Source: Candidatus Bipolaricaulota bacterium (GTDB taxonomy: Bacteria; Bipolaricaulota; Bipolaricaulia; Bipolaricaulales; Bipolaricaulaceae). From it: a DNA stretch of 64,000 nt. Position numbers and translations under genes: made by a program. Numbering within the stretch: position 1 is the stretch's first letter; each line of letters starts with the position of its first letter. Below are positions 24,936 to 32,712 of this stretch, one piece after another. Where the stretch lies: positions 1 through 64,000 of the forward strand of contig CALKES010000005.1 of NCBI GenBank assembly GCA_938084715.1, written 5' to 3'. The notes below the pieces were generated by a model, which did no database searches, was not told the origin of the DNA, and was given only the letters and a program-made list of their open reading frames with translations.

Positions 24936-25952
24936 CTACTCGCCCAGGATCCGCTGCCACCGGGTGATCCACTCCTCCAGGTGCTCCGCGGCGTAGCTGG
25001 GTGGGACGAACACCGGTTGCTTGGGGAGGACGGCGAGGCGGGCGAAGTCCGGCGGGAGCGGAACGTCCGTCCGCGCGGGGAACATCCACTGGGAGGTGGG
25101 GAGGAGGGCCTGGATCTCCGGGGAGAGGACGAGGTTGAGGAACGCGTGGGCGAGCTCCCGGTTGGCGCTCGTCCGGACGATCCCCATCCCCTCCAGGAGC
25201 CGGTACCCCTCTCCATCGGGGGTCACCACCCGGTACTTCTCCTCCCCGGAGGTGAGGTAGGCGTAGGCGGCATCGGTGGAGTAGGAGAGGACGATCGGGG
25301 CCTCCCCGGCCTCGAACATGGCGAACGCCTCGCTCCAGCCCCGGGTGATCGTGAGGGTGTTGGGGAGGAACGCCCTCCAGAACGCGGGCCAGTCCTCGCC
25401 AAAGCGGGCCACGGTCCAGAGGAGGAAGGCGAGGCCCGTGGATGAGGTCCGCGGGTCCTGGAGGATGACCTTCCGCCGGAGCTCGGGCCGGAGGAGGTCG
25501 GCGAACGTCGTTGGGACGAGGTCCTCGGGGAGCTCCCGGTGGACGACGAAGGTGACGTAGCCGTGGTCGAACGGGACGACGTGGCCCGTGGGGTCGAACC
25601 ACAAGTCCTCAGGGACGAAGGCGAGGTTGGGGATGAGGGTGGGATCGTAGGGCTGGAACGCGCCCTCCTTCAGGGCGCGGGGGAGGTCGGTCGCCGAGAT
25701 CCCCAGGAACACGTCGGCGTCCGTCCTTCCGGTGGCGAGCTCGGCGAGGAGGCGGGAGAGCATCTCCGCCCCCCCGGCCGGGGCGACCCACACGAGGTCC
25801 ACCCCGGGAAAGCGGTCCTCGAACGCCCGCTCGATTGCCGCGGCCGGCCCGTAGCGGACGAACGAGCGGTAGGTGTAGACGATGAACTTCTCCGCTCCAA
25901 CGGCCGCGCAGGCCAGGGCCGCGGCCGCGAGGATACCGATCATGTACTTCAT
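24936..25952 (-). CDS. thiB: thiamine ABC transporter substrate-binding protein
   Basis: The 338-residue periplasmic protein has a signal peptide (MKYMIGILAAAALACAAVGA). It then reads FIVYTYRSFVRYGPAAAIER, matching the ThiB opening (VYTYDSF...GP). FDHGYVTFV, the DPRTSSTGLAFL block and RGWSEAFAMF (W-S-E-A-Y in ThiB) also fit. It captures thiamine, TMP or TPP and delivers it to ThiPQ. ATG 25952 follows AAGGAGG. It is the first gene after the riboswitch, about 95 bases downstream of the aptamer. Confidence 0.88.
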   Translation of the reverse strand: MKYMIGILAAAALACAAVGAEKFIVYTYRSFVRYGPAAAIERAFEDRFPGVDLVWVAPAGGAEMLSRLLAELATGRTDADVFLGISATDLPRALKEGAFQPYDPTLIPNLAFVPEDLWFDPTGHVVPFDHGYVTFVVHRELPEDLVPTTFADLLRPELRRKVILQDPRTSSTGLAFLLWTVARFGEDWPAFWRAFLPNTLTITRGWSEAFAMFEAGEAPIVLSYSTDAAYAYLTSGEEKYRVVTPDGEGYRLLEGMGIVRTSANRELAHAFLNLVLSPEIQALLPTSQWMFPARTDVPLPPDFARLAVLPKQPVFVPPSYAAEHLEEWITRWQRILGE

Positions 25953-26012
25953 GGGACGCCTCCTTGGGGCCTGGGTGAGGTTTGCCCCCTGGGGCAGGCG
26001 GATACAGGGACA

Positions 26013-26035
26013 AGGCCCAGGGGTACCCTGGGCCT
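26013..26035 (-). terminator. expression-platform hairpin of the TPP riboswitch
   Basis: AGGCCCAGGG (26013-26022) and CCCTGGGCCT (26026-26035) form a perfect 10-bp stem with a 3-base loop, between the aptamer and thiB. It could be the terminator arm, although no U-run follows on the minus strand. A second short stem lies at 25983-25996 near the ribosome site. Confidence 0.5.
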
Positions 26036-26049
26036 GGGACTGCGCTTCC

Positions 26050-26145
26050 CGGGTAACCTTCCCTCCGCTGGCATGACCCAGATCAGGTTCTGGGGTCGAG
26101 GCGCTGGGCCTCCTCTCAGCCCCGCAGGGCTCCCCCAGTTACCCC
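26050..26145 (-). ncRNA. TPP riboswitch (THI element)
   Basis: Read on the minus strand, the conserved core is complete: GGGGAGCCC..GGGGCTGAGAGG, then ACCCCAGAACCTGATCTGGG and TCATGCCAGCGGAGGGAAGG. The P1 stem is formed by GGGTAAC (26144-26138) with GTTACCC (26057-26051). It lies upstream of thiB-thiP-thiQ and should shut the operon down when thiamine pyrophosphate is plentiful. Confidence 0.95.
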
Positions 26146-26199
26146 ACGGCGATTCTAGGGGGAGGCCCCTCGGCCGTCCACCGGTGCCCCGGCCTGGCG

Positions 26200-26228
26200 T
26201 TGACGCCTTCCCCGGGACGGGCTACTGT
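26200..26228 (+). promoter_or_regulatory. sigma70-like promoter for the small gene at 26249
   Basis: TTGACG (26200-26205), a 17-bp spacer and TACTGT (26223-26228); the start codon is 21 bases further, behind GGGAGG. Confidence 0.6.
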
Positions 26229-26248
26229 CCACGCGGGAGGTGGTCCGG

Positions 26249-26539
26249 ATGGAGAAGCTGTCGCTTGCGCTCCGGGTCCGAGCCGACGAGGAGGGGCTCT
26301 GGCTTGAGGACGATGGGCGGAGGCTCCCGCTTCCGGTGTCCTTCTGGCACGCCCTGGCCGACGCCCTGCGGGAGGCGGGGCAGCCGGAGCTCGCCGGGCG
26401 GCTGGAGCGGGCGATCCGCGACGCCCAGGAGCGGCTCGTCCGCGCCGATGAGAAGTTCCGGTGCATGGCGGGGGCCTACTCCCCGGAGGAGGCCCGCCGC
26501 TGCCAGGCCCTCCTCGAAGAGGACCTCAAAAGTGGGTGA
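26249..26539 (+). CDS. small protein of unknown function
   Basis: This 96-residue cytoplasmic protein is mostly helical and highly charged, with an amphipathic middle (LADALREAGQPELAGRLERAI) and one cysteine pair (residues about 72 and 86). I do not recognise it. It has a good promoter and the ribosome site GGGAGG eight bases before ATG 26249, so it is probably real. A GTG at 26240 is in frame but lies on that site. Its 3' end overlaps the convergent thiL gene by 14 bp. Confidence 0.65.
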   Translation: MEKLSLALRVRADEEGLWLEDDGRRLPLPVSFWHALADALREAGQPELAGRLERAIRDAQERLVRADEKFRCMAGAYSPEEARRCQALLEEDLKSG

Positions 26540-27524
26540 ACCCCCGCCCCTCGAGGGGGACCGGGCGGCCGTCGGGGAGGACGAGCCACCGACCCTCTGA
26601 CGGGGGTAGGACCTCCCCCACCGGGGTCACTGCGGTCCCGAGCGCGGCCAGCCGCTCCCTGAGGGCGTCGGCCGCCGAAGGCGGCGCGGTGAAGAGGAGC
26701 TCGAAGTCCTCCCCCCCGTAGAGGGCGAGCTCCCAGGGGGCCCTCCCGGAGAGGTTCGCCACGTGGGGCACTCCCGGGGTGAGGGGTAGGTTCTCGACGT
26801 ACACGCGGACGCCGACCCCGCTCTGGTCGCAGACGTGGAGGACGTCGCTTCCCAGGCCGTCGGAGAGGTCGATCATCGCCGTCGCGAGGCGCGAGGCGGC
26901 GATCGCTCGCCCTTCCCGCACCCGGGGGGTGGGGGCGAGGTGCCGGGTGAGGAGGGCGTCTCGGTATGGAACGTCCGCCTCGGGGTGTTCCCTCAGCCAC
27001 AGGCCGGCGGCCGCGCCGCCCAGGGTCCCGGTGACGAGGACGGCGTCCCCGGGACGGGCCCCGGCCCGGGTGAGGAGCTCCCCCTGGGGTACCCGCCCGG
27101 CAAGGGTGAGGTCCAAGACGACCCCGTCCCCCGAGCGGGCGACGTTTCCCCCCACCACCGCAGCCCCCAGCCGGTCCCCCTCCTCCCCAAGGCCCCGGTA
27201 GAGCTCCTCGAGCCAGTCAAGCTCGAGCTCCGGGGGAAGGACGAGGGAGACGAGGGCGTGGGTGGGCTCCCCGCCCATGGCAGCGATGTCGCTGGCGTTC
27301 ACGGCGAGGAGCCTCCGGCCGAGGAGCCGGGGTGGGATCCTGTCCAGCACGAAGTGGACGCCCTCCACCTGGCTGTCCACGGTCAGGAGGAGGAGCTCCT
27401 CCCCCCCGAGGTCGAGGGCTGCGGCGTCGTCCCCGATTCCGACGACGACGTCGACCCGCCGGCGGCCGACGATCCCCCCCAGCCGCGCAATGAGGGGGAA
27501 CTCCCCCACGTCCCGGACCCGCAT
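26526..27524 (-). CDS. thiL: thiamine-monophosphate kinase
   Basis: ThiL phosphorylates thiamine monophosphate to the cofactor TPP. The 332-residue protein shows the family blocks: GEFPLIARL, IGDDAAALDL, TVDSQVEGVHF, RLLAVNASDIAAMGGEP, GGNVARSG, TGTLGGAAAGL, MIDLSDGLGSDV and YGGEDFELLF. It belongs to the same fold as PurM/SelD. Its position just upstream of the thiBPQ transporter block fits a salvage strategy. No biosynthetic thiC, thiE or thiG is in the window. The message leader of thiBPQ is separate. Confidence 0.93.
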   Translation of the reverse strand: MRVRDVGEFPLIARLGGIVGRRRVDVVVGIGDDAAALDLGGEELLLLTVDSQVEGVHFVLDRIPPRLLGRRLLAVNASDIAAMGGEPTHALVSLVLPPELELDWLEELYRGLGEEGDRLGAAVVGGNVARSGDGVVLDLTLAGRVPQGELLTRAGARPGDAVLVTGTLGGAAAGLWLREHPEADVPYRDALLTRHLAPTPRVREGRAIAASRLATAMIDLSDGLGSDVLHVCDQSGVGVRVYVENLPLTPGVPHVANLSGRAPWELALYGGEDFELLFTAPPSAADALRERLAALGTAVTPVGEVLPPSEGRWLVLPDGRPVPLEGRGFTHF

Positions 27525-27564
27525 GGGGCCATCCTACACCAGGCGTGCGGGCCTGAGGGGGCGG

Positions 27565-27570
27565 TATGAT
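27565..27570 (+). promoter_or_regulatory. -10 element TATGAT directly before rsmA
   Basis: TATGAT ends eight bases before ATG 27578, so transcription would begin at or next to the A of the start codon. No clear -35 is visible. Confidence 0.45.
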
Positions 27571-27577
27571 CCGCCGG

Positions 27578-28420
27578 ATGCCGGATAAGCTCACGTCGCC
27601 CTCGGTCCTGCGGGATGTTCTCGCCCGCCACGGGGTCCGCCTGCGCGTGGAACTGGGGCAGCACTTCCTCGTGGACGAAAACGTGCTCCGCCGGATCGTG
27701 GAGCTCGCCGAGCCCCGCCCCGACGAGACGGCGGTGGAGGTCGGGGCCGGGGCGGGGACCCTCACCGCGGCCCTCGCCCCCCACGTTCGGGAACTCGTGG
27801 CCGTCGAGGTGGACCGCCGGCTCCTCCCGGTGCTTGGGGAGACCACGGCGCCCTATTCCAACGTCCGGGTCCTCCCCGCCGACTTCCGGGAGGTCGCCCT
27901 TCTTTTGCTTGGTAAGGATCTCCTCATCGTGGGGAACCTCCCCTACGGGATCACGAGCGACGTCCTCCTGAAGCTCCTGCGGGAACGGGAGGCGGTGGAC
28001 CGGGCCGTCCTCATGGTCCAGCGGGAGGTGGGGGAGAAGCTCGTCGCCCCGCCCGGGCCGGAGGCGAGCCGGCTGGGGGTCCACCTCCGGGCCTACTTCG
28101 CGGTTGAGCTCGTGCGGAAGGTGCCTCGAACCGTGTTCTTCCCCCCGCCCGAGGTGGACTCGGCGCTGATCCGGCTCCGGAAGCTCCCCCAGCCGCGGAT
28201 CACGGCGCCCGAGGACGCGTTCGAGCGGGCTCTCGCCCTCATCTTCTCCGGTCGGCGCAAGACCCTCCGCCGGGCTCTCCTTGCGGCGCTACCCGCCGAT
28301 GCCGTGGACCGAATCCTCGCCGCAACCGATCTCGACCCCCAGGTCCGGGGGGAGGCCCTCCCCCTCGAGGCCCTGGACCGCCTGGCCCGTGCCCTGGACG
28401 GTTGGGGGGGGGAGGCTTAG
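27578..28420 (+). CDS. rsmA: 16S rRNA dimethyladenosine transferase
   Basis: RsmA (KsgA) dimethylates A1518 and A1519 of 16S rRNA during small-subunit maturation. The 280-residue protein carries LGQHFLVDENV, VEVGAGAGTLTAALA (SAM loop), the NLPYGITSDVLLKLL catalytic block and FFPPPEVDSALIRL. ATG 27578 gives MPDKLTSPSVLRDVL; ATG 27566 would add four residues but overlaps the apparent -10. There is no ribosome site, which fits a leaderless message. The next gene starts 10 bases after its stop. Confidence 0.92.
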   Translation: MPDKLTSPSVLRDVLARHGVRLRVELGQHFLVDENVLRRIVELAEPRPDETAVEVGAGAGTLTAALAPHVRELVAVEVDRRLLPVLGETTAPYSNVRVLPADFREVALLLLGKDLLIVGNLPYGITSDVLLKLLREREAVDRAVLMVQREVGEKLVAPPGPEASRLGVHLRAYFAVELVRKVPRTVFFPPPEVDSALIRLRKLPQPRITAPEDAFERALALIFSGRRKTLRRALLAALPADAVDRILAATDLDPQVRGEALPLEALDRLARALDGWGGEA

Positions 28421-28429
28421 GGTTGGCCT

Positions 28430-29206
28430 GTGACCCTTCGGGACCTGGGACAGGCGTTGGAGTCGAGGCTGGGGGCGGAAGGGCGCCTCATCTCCCTCCC
28501 CACGAACAGGCCCGTCGTGTTCGTGGGCGATACCCACGGAGATCGCGACGCGACGGTGCGGGTGTTGGAACGGTTCCCCCCCGAAGAGCACGTCCTTGTG
28601 TTCCTCGGGGACTACGTGGACCGGGGCCCGGATTCCCCCGGGAACCTGGCCCTCCTCCTTGAGGCGAAGCTCGCCCACCCGGGTAGTGTCCACCTCCTCA
28701 TGGGGAACCACGAGGGCTGGGCGGCCGCCCCGTTTACGCCGGCGGACTTCTGGCGGGGCCTCCCCCCCGAGGAGGCCGAGGCCTTGGGCGCCCTCCTCCT
28801 CCGGCTTCCCCTGGCCGCCCACCACCCTGCAGGGGTCCTCGCCCTCCACGGGGCCCTTCCCGACGTGGGTACGCTCGCCGACCTCGCCCATGTGGAGCCG
28901 GGTTCCCCGGCGTGGCGGGCGATGGCCTGGGGGGACTGGCGCGACGGCCCGGGGTACGCGTTCGGGTCCGGGGCCTTCGGCCGGCCGGCGTTCGGCCGGG
29001 ACCACTTCCTTCGGGTGGCGGGGCGCCTCGGGATCCGCGTCCTCGTCCGGTCCCACCAGCCGGGGACCCCCCTCTTCCTCTACGACGACCGGCTCCTCAC
29101 CCTGTTCACCTCCCGGGCCTACGGGGACCGGGTCCGGCGGGTGGCCGTCCTCTACCCCGACGTCTCCGTTCGCACCGCCCGCGACCTCGCCCTCGTCGAG
29201 CTCTAG
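28430..29206 (+). CDS. PPP-family serine/threonine protein phosphatase-like metallophosphatase
   Basis: The 258-residue protein has the PP1/PP2A-type metal motifs in order: GDTHGD (GDxHG), GDYVDRG (GDxVDRG), MGNHEG (GNHE), ALHGALPDV, and VRSHQPGTPLF (RxH). Bacterial PPP enzymes dephosphorylate proteins or act as Ap4A hydrolases. Its GTG start follows rsmA, and in many bacteria apaH (the symmetric Ap4A hydrolase) sits with rsmA, so an ApaH-like role is possible. It shares a CTAG stop with convergent orn. Confidence 0.85.
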   Translation: MTLRDLGQALESRLGAEGRLISLPTNRPVVFVGDTHGDRDATVRVLERFPPEEHVLVFLGDYVDRGPDSPGNLALLLEAKLAHPGSVHLLMGNHEGWAAAPFTPADFWRGLPPEEAEALGALLLRLPLAAHHPAGVLALHGALPDVGTLADLAHVEPGSPAWRAMAWGDWRDGPGYAFGSGAFGRPAFGRDHFLRVAGRLGIRVLVRSHQPGTPLFLYDDRLLTLFTSRAYGDRVRRVAVLYPDVSVRTARDLALVEL

Positions 29207-29772
29207 CCCAGCGGGAGCTGAAGGGGGCCCGCCGGAGGGACGAACACGGTCCTCCGGTAGTGGCGGAGCTCCTCGATGGACTCCAGGATGTCCGGAAGCG
29301 CCCGGTGCTTGGCTCCAGACCCGTTGGGGTACGCCTTATCCGGGTACCACCGCCCGACGAGCTCCTTGAGGGAGCTCACGTCGATCTGCCGGTAGCTCAG
29401 GTGGGCCTCGAGCCGGGGCATGTGGCGGATGAGGAACCGCCGATCGAAGCACACGGAGCTTCCGGCTAGCGGGCACGCCTTGGGCGGGCAGTACGCGCTC
29501 ACCAGGGCCAGGAGCTCCTCCTCGGCCTCGGCGAGGGAGATCCCGGACCCCCGCACCTCGGCGAGGAGCCCTGAGGCCCCGTGCTGGGCCTGGACCCAGG
29601 GGTCGAGGGCCTCGAGGACCTCCGGGGGCTGGTGGACCACGAGGGACTTCTGGGCGAGGAGGTTGAGGTGCTTGTCGGTGATCAAGCAGGCGACCTCCAG
29701 GATGAGGTCCCGCTCGGGGACAAGGCCCGTCGTCTCGAGATCAACCCAGACAATGTTCTCGCGGTAGCGCAC
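29203..29772 (-). CDS. orn: oligoribonuclease
   Basis: Orn is the DEDDh 3'-5' exonuclease that clears RNA dinucleotides, including pGpG from c-di-GMP turnover. The 189-residue product has NIVWVDLETTGL (D and E of Exo I), LITDKHLNLL, CFDRRFLIRHMPRLEAH, and YRQIDVSSLKELVGRW. The Exo III pair HRALPDILESIEELRHYR is at the end. The GTG start at 29772 follows GGAGAG. An 18-residue C-terminal extension rich in Pro and Leu goes beyond the usual end. Confidence 0.92.
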   Translation of the reverse strand: MRYRENIVWVDLETTGLVPERDLILEVACLITDKHLNLLAQKSLVVHQPPEVLEALDPWVQAQHGASGLLAEVRGSGISLAEAEEELLALVSAYCPPKACPLAGSSVCFDRRFLIRHMPRLEAHLSYRQIDVSSLKELVGRWYPDKAYPNGSGAKHRALPDILESIEELRHYRRTVFVPPAGPLQLPLG

Positions 29773-29835
29773 TGTGCTCTCCTACAGGAAGCGGCCTGGG
29801 TTGCAGGGCTTCTCCGGCGGAGGTACCGTCCCGCC

Positions 29836-30396
29836 ATGGCGAGCGGTCCCCTTCCCCCGGGCCAACGGTGGGTTGCGGCCCCGATCCCCTTCGACATCGG
29901 GCCCGTCCCCGAGGCGGACCTCTCCCGGTTCCGGCTGCGCCTCTTCGGCGCCGTCGAGCGCCCCCGGGAGCTCTCCTGGGACGAGCTCCTCGCCCTCCCC
30001 CAGGTGGAGGTGTGGGCGGACTTCCACTGCGTCACGGGCTGGAGCGTCCCGGACGTCCTCTGGGAGGGCGTTCCGGCCGGGGCGATCGTGGACCTCGTCC
30101 GCCCCCGCCCGGAGGTCGGGTGGGTCGTTGCCCACGGCCGGGAGGGGTACACGACGAACGTCCCCTACGCCCACTTCCTCCATCCCGGGACCCTCCTCGC
30201 CCGCCGGATGAACGGGGCGCCCCTCCCTCCCGAGCACGGCTATCCCCTCCGCCTCGTGGTCCCGTCCCTCTACGCCTGGAAGAGCGCGAAGTACCTCCAA
30301 GCCCTGGAGTTCCTCCCCGCGCTCCGGCGGGGGTACTGGGAGGAGCGGGGCTACCACGACGTGGGCGACCCCTGGCGGGAGGAGCGGTACCGCTAG
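29836..30396 (+). CDS. sulfite-oxidase-like molybdopterin-binding oxidoreductase
   Basis: This 186-residue protein is a single Oxidored_molyb domain of the YuiH/MsrP type. The molybdenum-ligand cysteine is in DFHCVTGWS, followed by VPDVLWEGVPAGAIVDLVRP, a GREGYTTNVP segment, and GYPLRLVVPSLYAWKSAKYL. It has no signal peptide, so unlike MsrP it probably works in the cytoplasm; the natural substrate of this subgroup is not known. ATG 29836 gives the expected N-terminus. No Mo-cofactor synthesis genes are nearby. It shares a CTAG stop with convergent lepB. Confidence 0.87.
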   Translation: MASGPLPPGQRWVAAPIPFDIGPVPEADLSRFRLRLFGAVERPRELSWDELLALPQVEVWADFHCVTGWSVPDVLWEGVPAGAIVDLVRPRPEVGWVVAHGREGYTTNVPYAHFLHPGTLLARRMNGAPLPPEHGYPLRLVVPSLYAWKSAKYLQALEFLPALRRGYWEERGYHDVGDPWREERYR

Positions 30397-31298
30397 AAGA
30401 GGGACGACCACCAGTACCCATTCATCGGCCCAAACCGGGGCAGGGGCCACACCCGGAAGAACGGGGCCCCGATGAGCTCCTCCTCGGGCACAAACCCCCA
30501 GTACCGGGAGTCGTAGGAGTTCATCGTGTTGTCCCCGAGGACGAAGTAGTGCCCGGGGGGAACGAGGGTGGGGGCAATCCCGTACTGCATCCCCGGCCCC
30601 TGGGTCCAGTAGGTCCTCCCGGCCACGGGGGCCAGCGGTGTCCCGTCGATGAGGACCTTCCCTCCCACGATCTGCACCGTCTGCCCGCCCACGGCGATCA
30701 GGCGCTTCACGTACCGCTCCTTACGGGTGCGGTACTTGATCCCCAGGTCCCCAAGGGTCTTGGCGGTCGCCGGGACGGAGACGGTGAAGGCCTGGATTCC
30801 AATCCCCTCCCGTAGGACGGTCACGGTGAGGTCCCTCCCCTGGGCGGCCTCCACGCGGCGGTTGGCCGTGCGCACAGACGGGACCGGCTCGCCGCCGATC
30901 CCGATCATCGGGTACTGGGTGTGGGTGATCCAGTCTCCGGGTCGGAGCCCCGCCCGCTCGGCCGGGCTCCCCGGCCCCACCCCCGTGACCTGGAGCTCCT
31001 CGAGCTGCCAGAACACGACCACCCGCCCCGGGGCGGGCTTCCGGAAGTGGTAGGTGAGGATGTCCACGAAGAACGAGTCCCCGGGGGCGATCGTGGGGTT
31101 CATCGACGCGGTGGGGACCGTCATCCGGACGGTGACGAAGGTGATGGTGAGCCAGAAGATGAGGCCCACCTCGACGATCGTCTCCGCCCAACCCAGGGCC
31201 CACTCCGCCCTCGGGGAGAGGTGGATCCCCCTACGGCGGAGGAGGCGAACAACGAGGGGCGGCTTCTTCTCCTTCTTCTTCCGCCGCCAGGGGCTCAT
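30393..31298 (-). CDS. lepB: signal peptidase I with an inserted PDZ domain
   Basis: The 301-residue protein has a basic N-terminus, a membrane helix (about 42-57), and the catalytic serine in VPTASMNPTI (Ser65). It has the catalytic lysine in RYVKRLIAVGG (Lys198) and the end block GHYFVLGDNTMNSYDSRYWG. Between box C and the lysine box lies an extra domain (about 100-178) with the PDZ signature GVGPGSPAERAGLRPGDWI and later RVEAAQGRDLTVTVLREG. Normal LepB proteins have no PDZ there. It removes signal peptides from exported proteins, and the PDZ could bind substrate C-termini or partners. The ATG overlaps rplS by 4 bp. Confidence 0.93.
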   Translation of the reverse strand: MSPWRRKKKEKKPPLVVRLLRRRGIHLSPRAEWALGWAETIVEVGLIFWLTITFVTVRMTVPTASMNPTIAPGDSFFVDILTYHFRKPAPGRVVVFWQLEELQVTGVGPGSPAERAGLRPGDWITHTQYPMIGIGGEPVPSVRTANRRVEAAQGRDLTVTVLREGIGIQAFTVSVPATAKTLGDLGIKYRTRKERYVKRLIAVGGQTVQIVGGKVLIDGTPLAPVAGRTYWTQGPGMQYGIAPTLVPPGHYFVLGDNTMNSYDSRYWGFVPEEELIGAPFFRVWPLPRFGPMNGYWWSSLF

Positions 31299-31633
31299 TC
31301 GATCTTGTGGATCCGGCCCACCCGGCGGAGCCAGTACGGGCGGCTCTTGGCCACCGTGTTTCGCTTGACCACCTCGATCCGGTCCAGCCGGGGGGAGTGC
31401 AAGGGGACCGTTCGCTCGACCCCGACCCCGGCCGCGATCTTCCTCACGGTCACGGTGGTTCGGGTTCCCGAGCCCGAAACCTTGAGCACCACGCCCTCGA
31501 AGGGCTGGAGCCGCTCCCGGGTCCCCTCGGAGACCTTCTCGTAGAAGCGGATCACGTCTCCGGGGCGGAACTCGGGCACGTCCCGGAGCTTCGGGGCTTC
31601 CAGGGCGCGGATCAGATCGTCCATACCCGTCAT
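31295..31633 (-). CDS. rplS: 50S ribosomal protein L19
   Basis: The 112-residue protein matches L19 throughout: VPEFRPGDVIRFYEKVSEGT, ERLQPFEGVVLKVSGSG, TVTVRKIAAGVGVERTVPLHSP, DRIEVVKR. L19 sits at the 30S-50S interface. ATG 31633 follows AGGAGAGG; ATG 31624 is a less likely start. It overlaps both neighbours by 4 bp (SPOUT methyltransferase upstream, lepB downstream), a common rRNA-maturation/secretion cluster order. Confidence 0.95.
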   Translation of the reverse strand: MTGMDDLIRALEAPKLRDVPEFRPGDVIRFYEKVSEGTRERLQPFEGVVLKVSGSGTRTTVTVRKIAAGVGVERTVPLHSPRLDRIEVVKRNTVAKSRPYWLRRVGRIHKIE

Positions 31634-32175
31634 GGTTCCTCTCCTTTCAGTCGATCCAAGATGATGGCCACCGCCGCCCGCACCGAAAGGTAATTGTACC
31701 CCCGGCTCCGCACGGGGGGGAGGAGGGCGTCGCAGGCCTGGAAGAGCTCGTCGGCCATTCCGTTTCCCGTCCCGAACAGGACGAGGACGGGGTGCCCCCG
31801 GAGGAGGGCCCGGGCCTCCTCCCAGCCAAGCCGGGGATAGGGGAGGTTGGCCCGGGCGCTTGTCCCCCACACGAGGGGGGGCCCTTCGGCGGCGGCGATC
31901 TCCTCGTAGCACTCCCCAAGCTCCTCCCGCACCGCGACGAGCTCCACCGCCTCCCGCCGGTTGGGGAGCTCCTCTTCTTCCAGCCAAAACTCCCGCAGCC
32001 GCTCGGCGATCCGCCGCTGGCTGGCGAGAGGCGTGACGACGTAGTAGCGCTTGACCCCGTAGGTCCGGGCCGTCCGGGCGATGTCGGGGACGTTCATCGA
32101 GGTGAGGGCAGTGGCCACGATCCCCCCGACCCGGCTGCGCATCGGGAAGTGGAGGAGGGCGATGTAGAGGCTCAT
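31630..32175 (-). CDS. SPOUT-fold RNA methyltransferase (TM1570-like)
   Basis: The 181-residue protein belongs to the SAM-dependent RNA methyltransferase family often placed with trmD and rplS. It reads MSLYIALLHFPM, then VATALTSMNVPDIARTARTY, YYVVTPLASQRRIAERL, WGTSAR, and the trefoil-knot segments LVLFGTGNGM and LSVRAAVAIILDRLKG. The target nucleotide is not established from sequence. ATG 32175 gives the standard N-terminus. trmD itself is not next to it. It overlaps rplS by 4 bp. Confidence 0.85.
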   Translation of the reverse strand: MSLYIALLHFPMRSRVGGIVATALTSMNVPDIARTARTYGVKRYYVVTPLASQRRIAERLREFWLEEEELPNRREAVELVAVREELGECYEEIAAAEGPPLVWGTSARANLPYPRLGWEEARALLRGHPVLVLFGTGNGMADELFQACDALLPPVRSRGYNYLSVRAAVAIILDRLKGEEP

Positions 32176-32271
32176 CGGCCCCCAAGGGTACGGAAGGGGG
32201 GATCCCAAGGCAAGGGATGGCGTTCCCATCCGCGTTGTCCTCCCCCGGGACCCGGGTTAGACTGGGCCGTC

Positions 32272-32712
32272 ATGAGGTCGAGCTGGCCCGCGCTCCTCGC
32301 CCTGGGGGTGGTGGCCCTCGATCAGGGGACGAAGGCCTGGGCGGAGCGGACGCTGTCCGTGGGCGTTCCCCAGCCCCTCCTTGGGGACTTCGTCCGCCTG
32401 ACGCGGGTCCACAACCCAGGTGGAGCGTTCGGGCTTCTGCCCCAGAGCACGGGGGCGTTCATCGCCGTGTCGGTGGTGGTGGTCGTGGCCCTCGGCTGGA
32501 CCCTCCTCCGGGGTCGGTGGGGGGGCCTAGCCCGGCTTGGGGGGGCGCTCCTCCTCGGGGGGGCGCTTGGGAACCTCGTCGATCGCCTCCGGTGGGGGTA
32601 CGTCCTCGACTTCCTGGAGCTCCCCTCGTTTCCCGTGTTCAACGCCGCCGACAGCGCGATCGTCCTCGGGGCGGGGCTCCTCGGGCTCTCCCTCCTGTGG
32701 AGGTGGAAGTGA
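32272..32712 (+). CDS. lspA: lipoprotein signal peptidase (signal peptidase II)
   Basis: LspA cleaves prolipoproteins after Lgt has added the lipid. The 146-residue protein has four membrane helices and the family boxes DQGTKAWAE, RVHNPGGAFGLL, GALGNLVDRLRWGYVLDF (first catalytic Asp) and FNAADSAIVLG (second). A TAGACT -10 (32258-32263) ends nine bases before the ATG, implying a nearly leaderless message. It overlaps tmk by 4 bp. Confidence 0.94.
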   Translation: MRSSWPALLALGVVALDQGTKAWAERTLSVGVPQPLLGDFVRLTRVHNPGGAFGLLPQSTGAFIAVSVVVVVALGWTLLRGRWGGLARLGGALLLGGALGNLVDRLRWGYVLDFLELPSFPVFNAADSAIVLGAGLLGLSLLWRWK

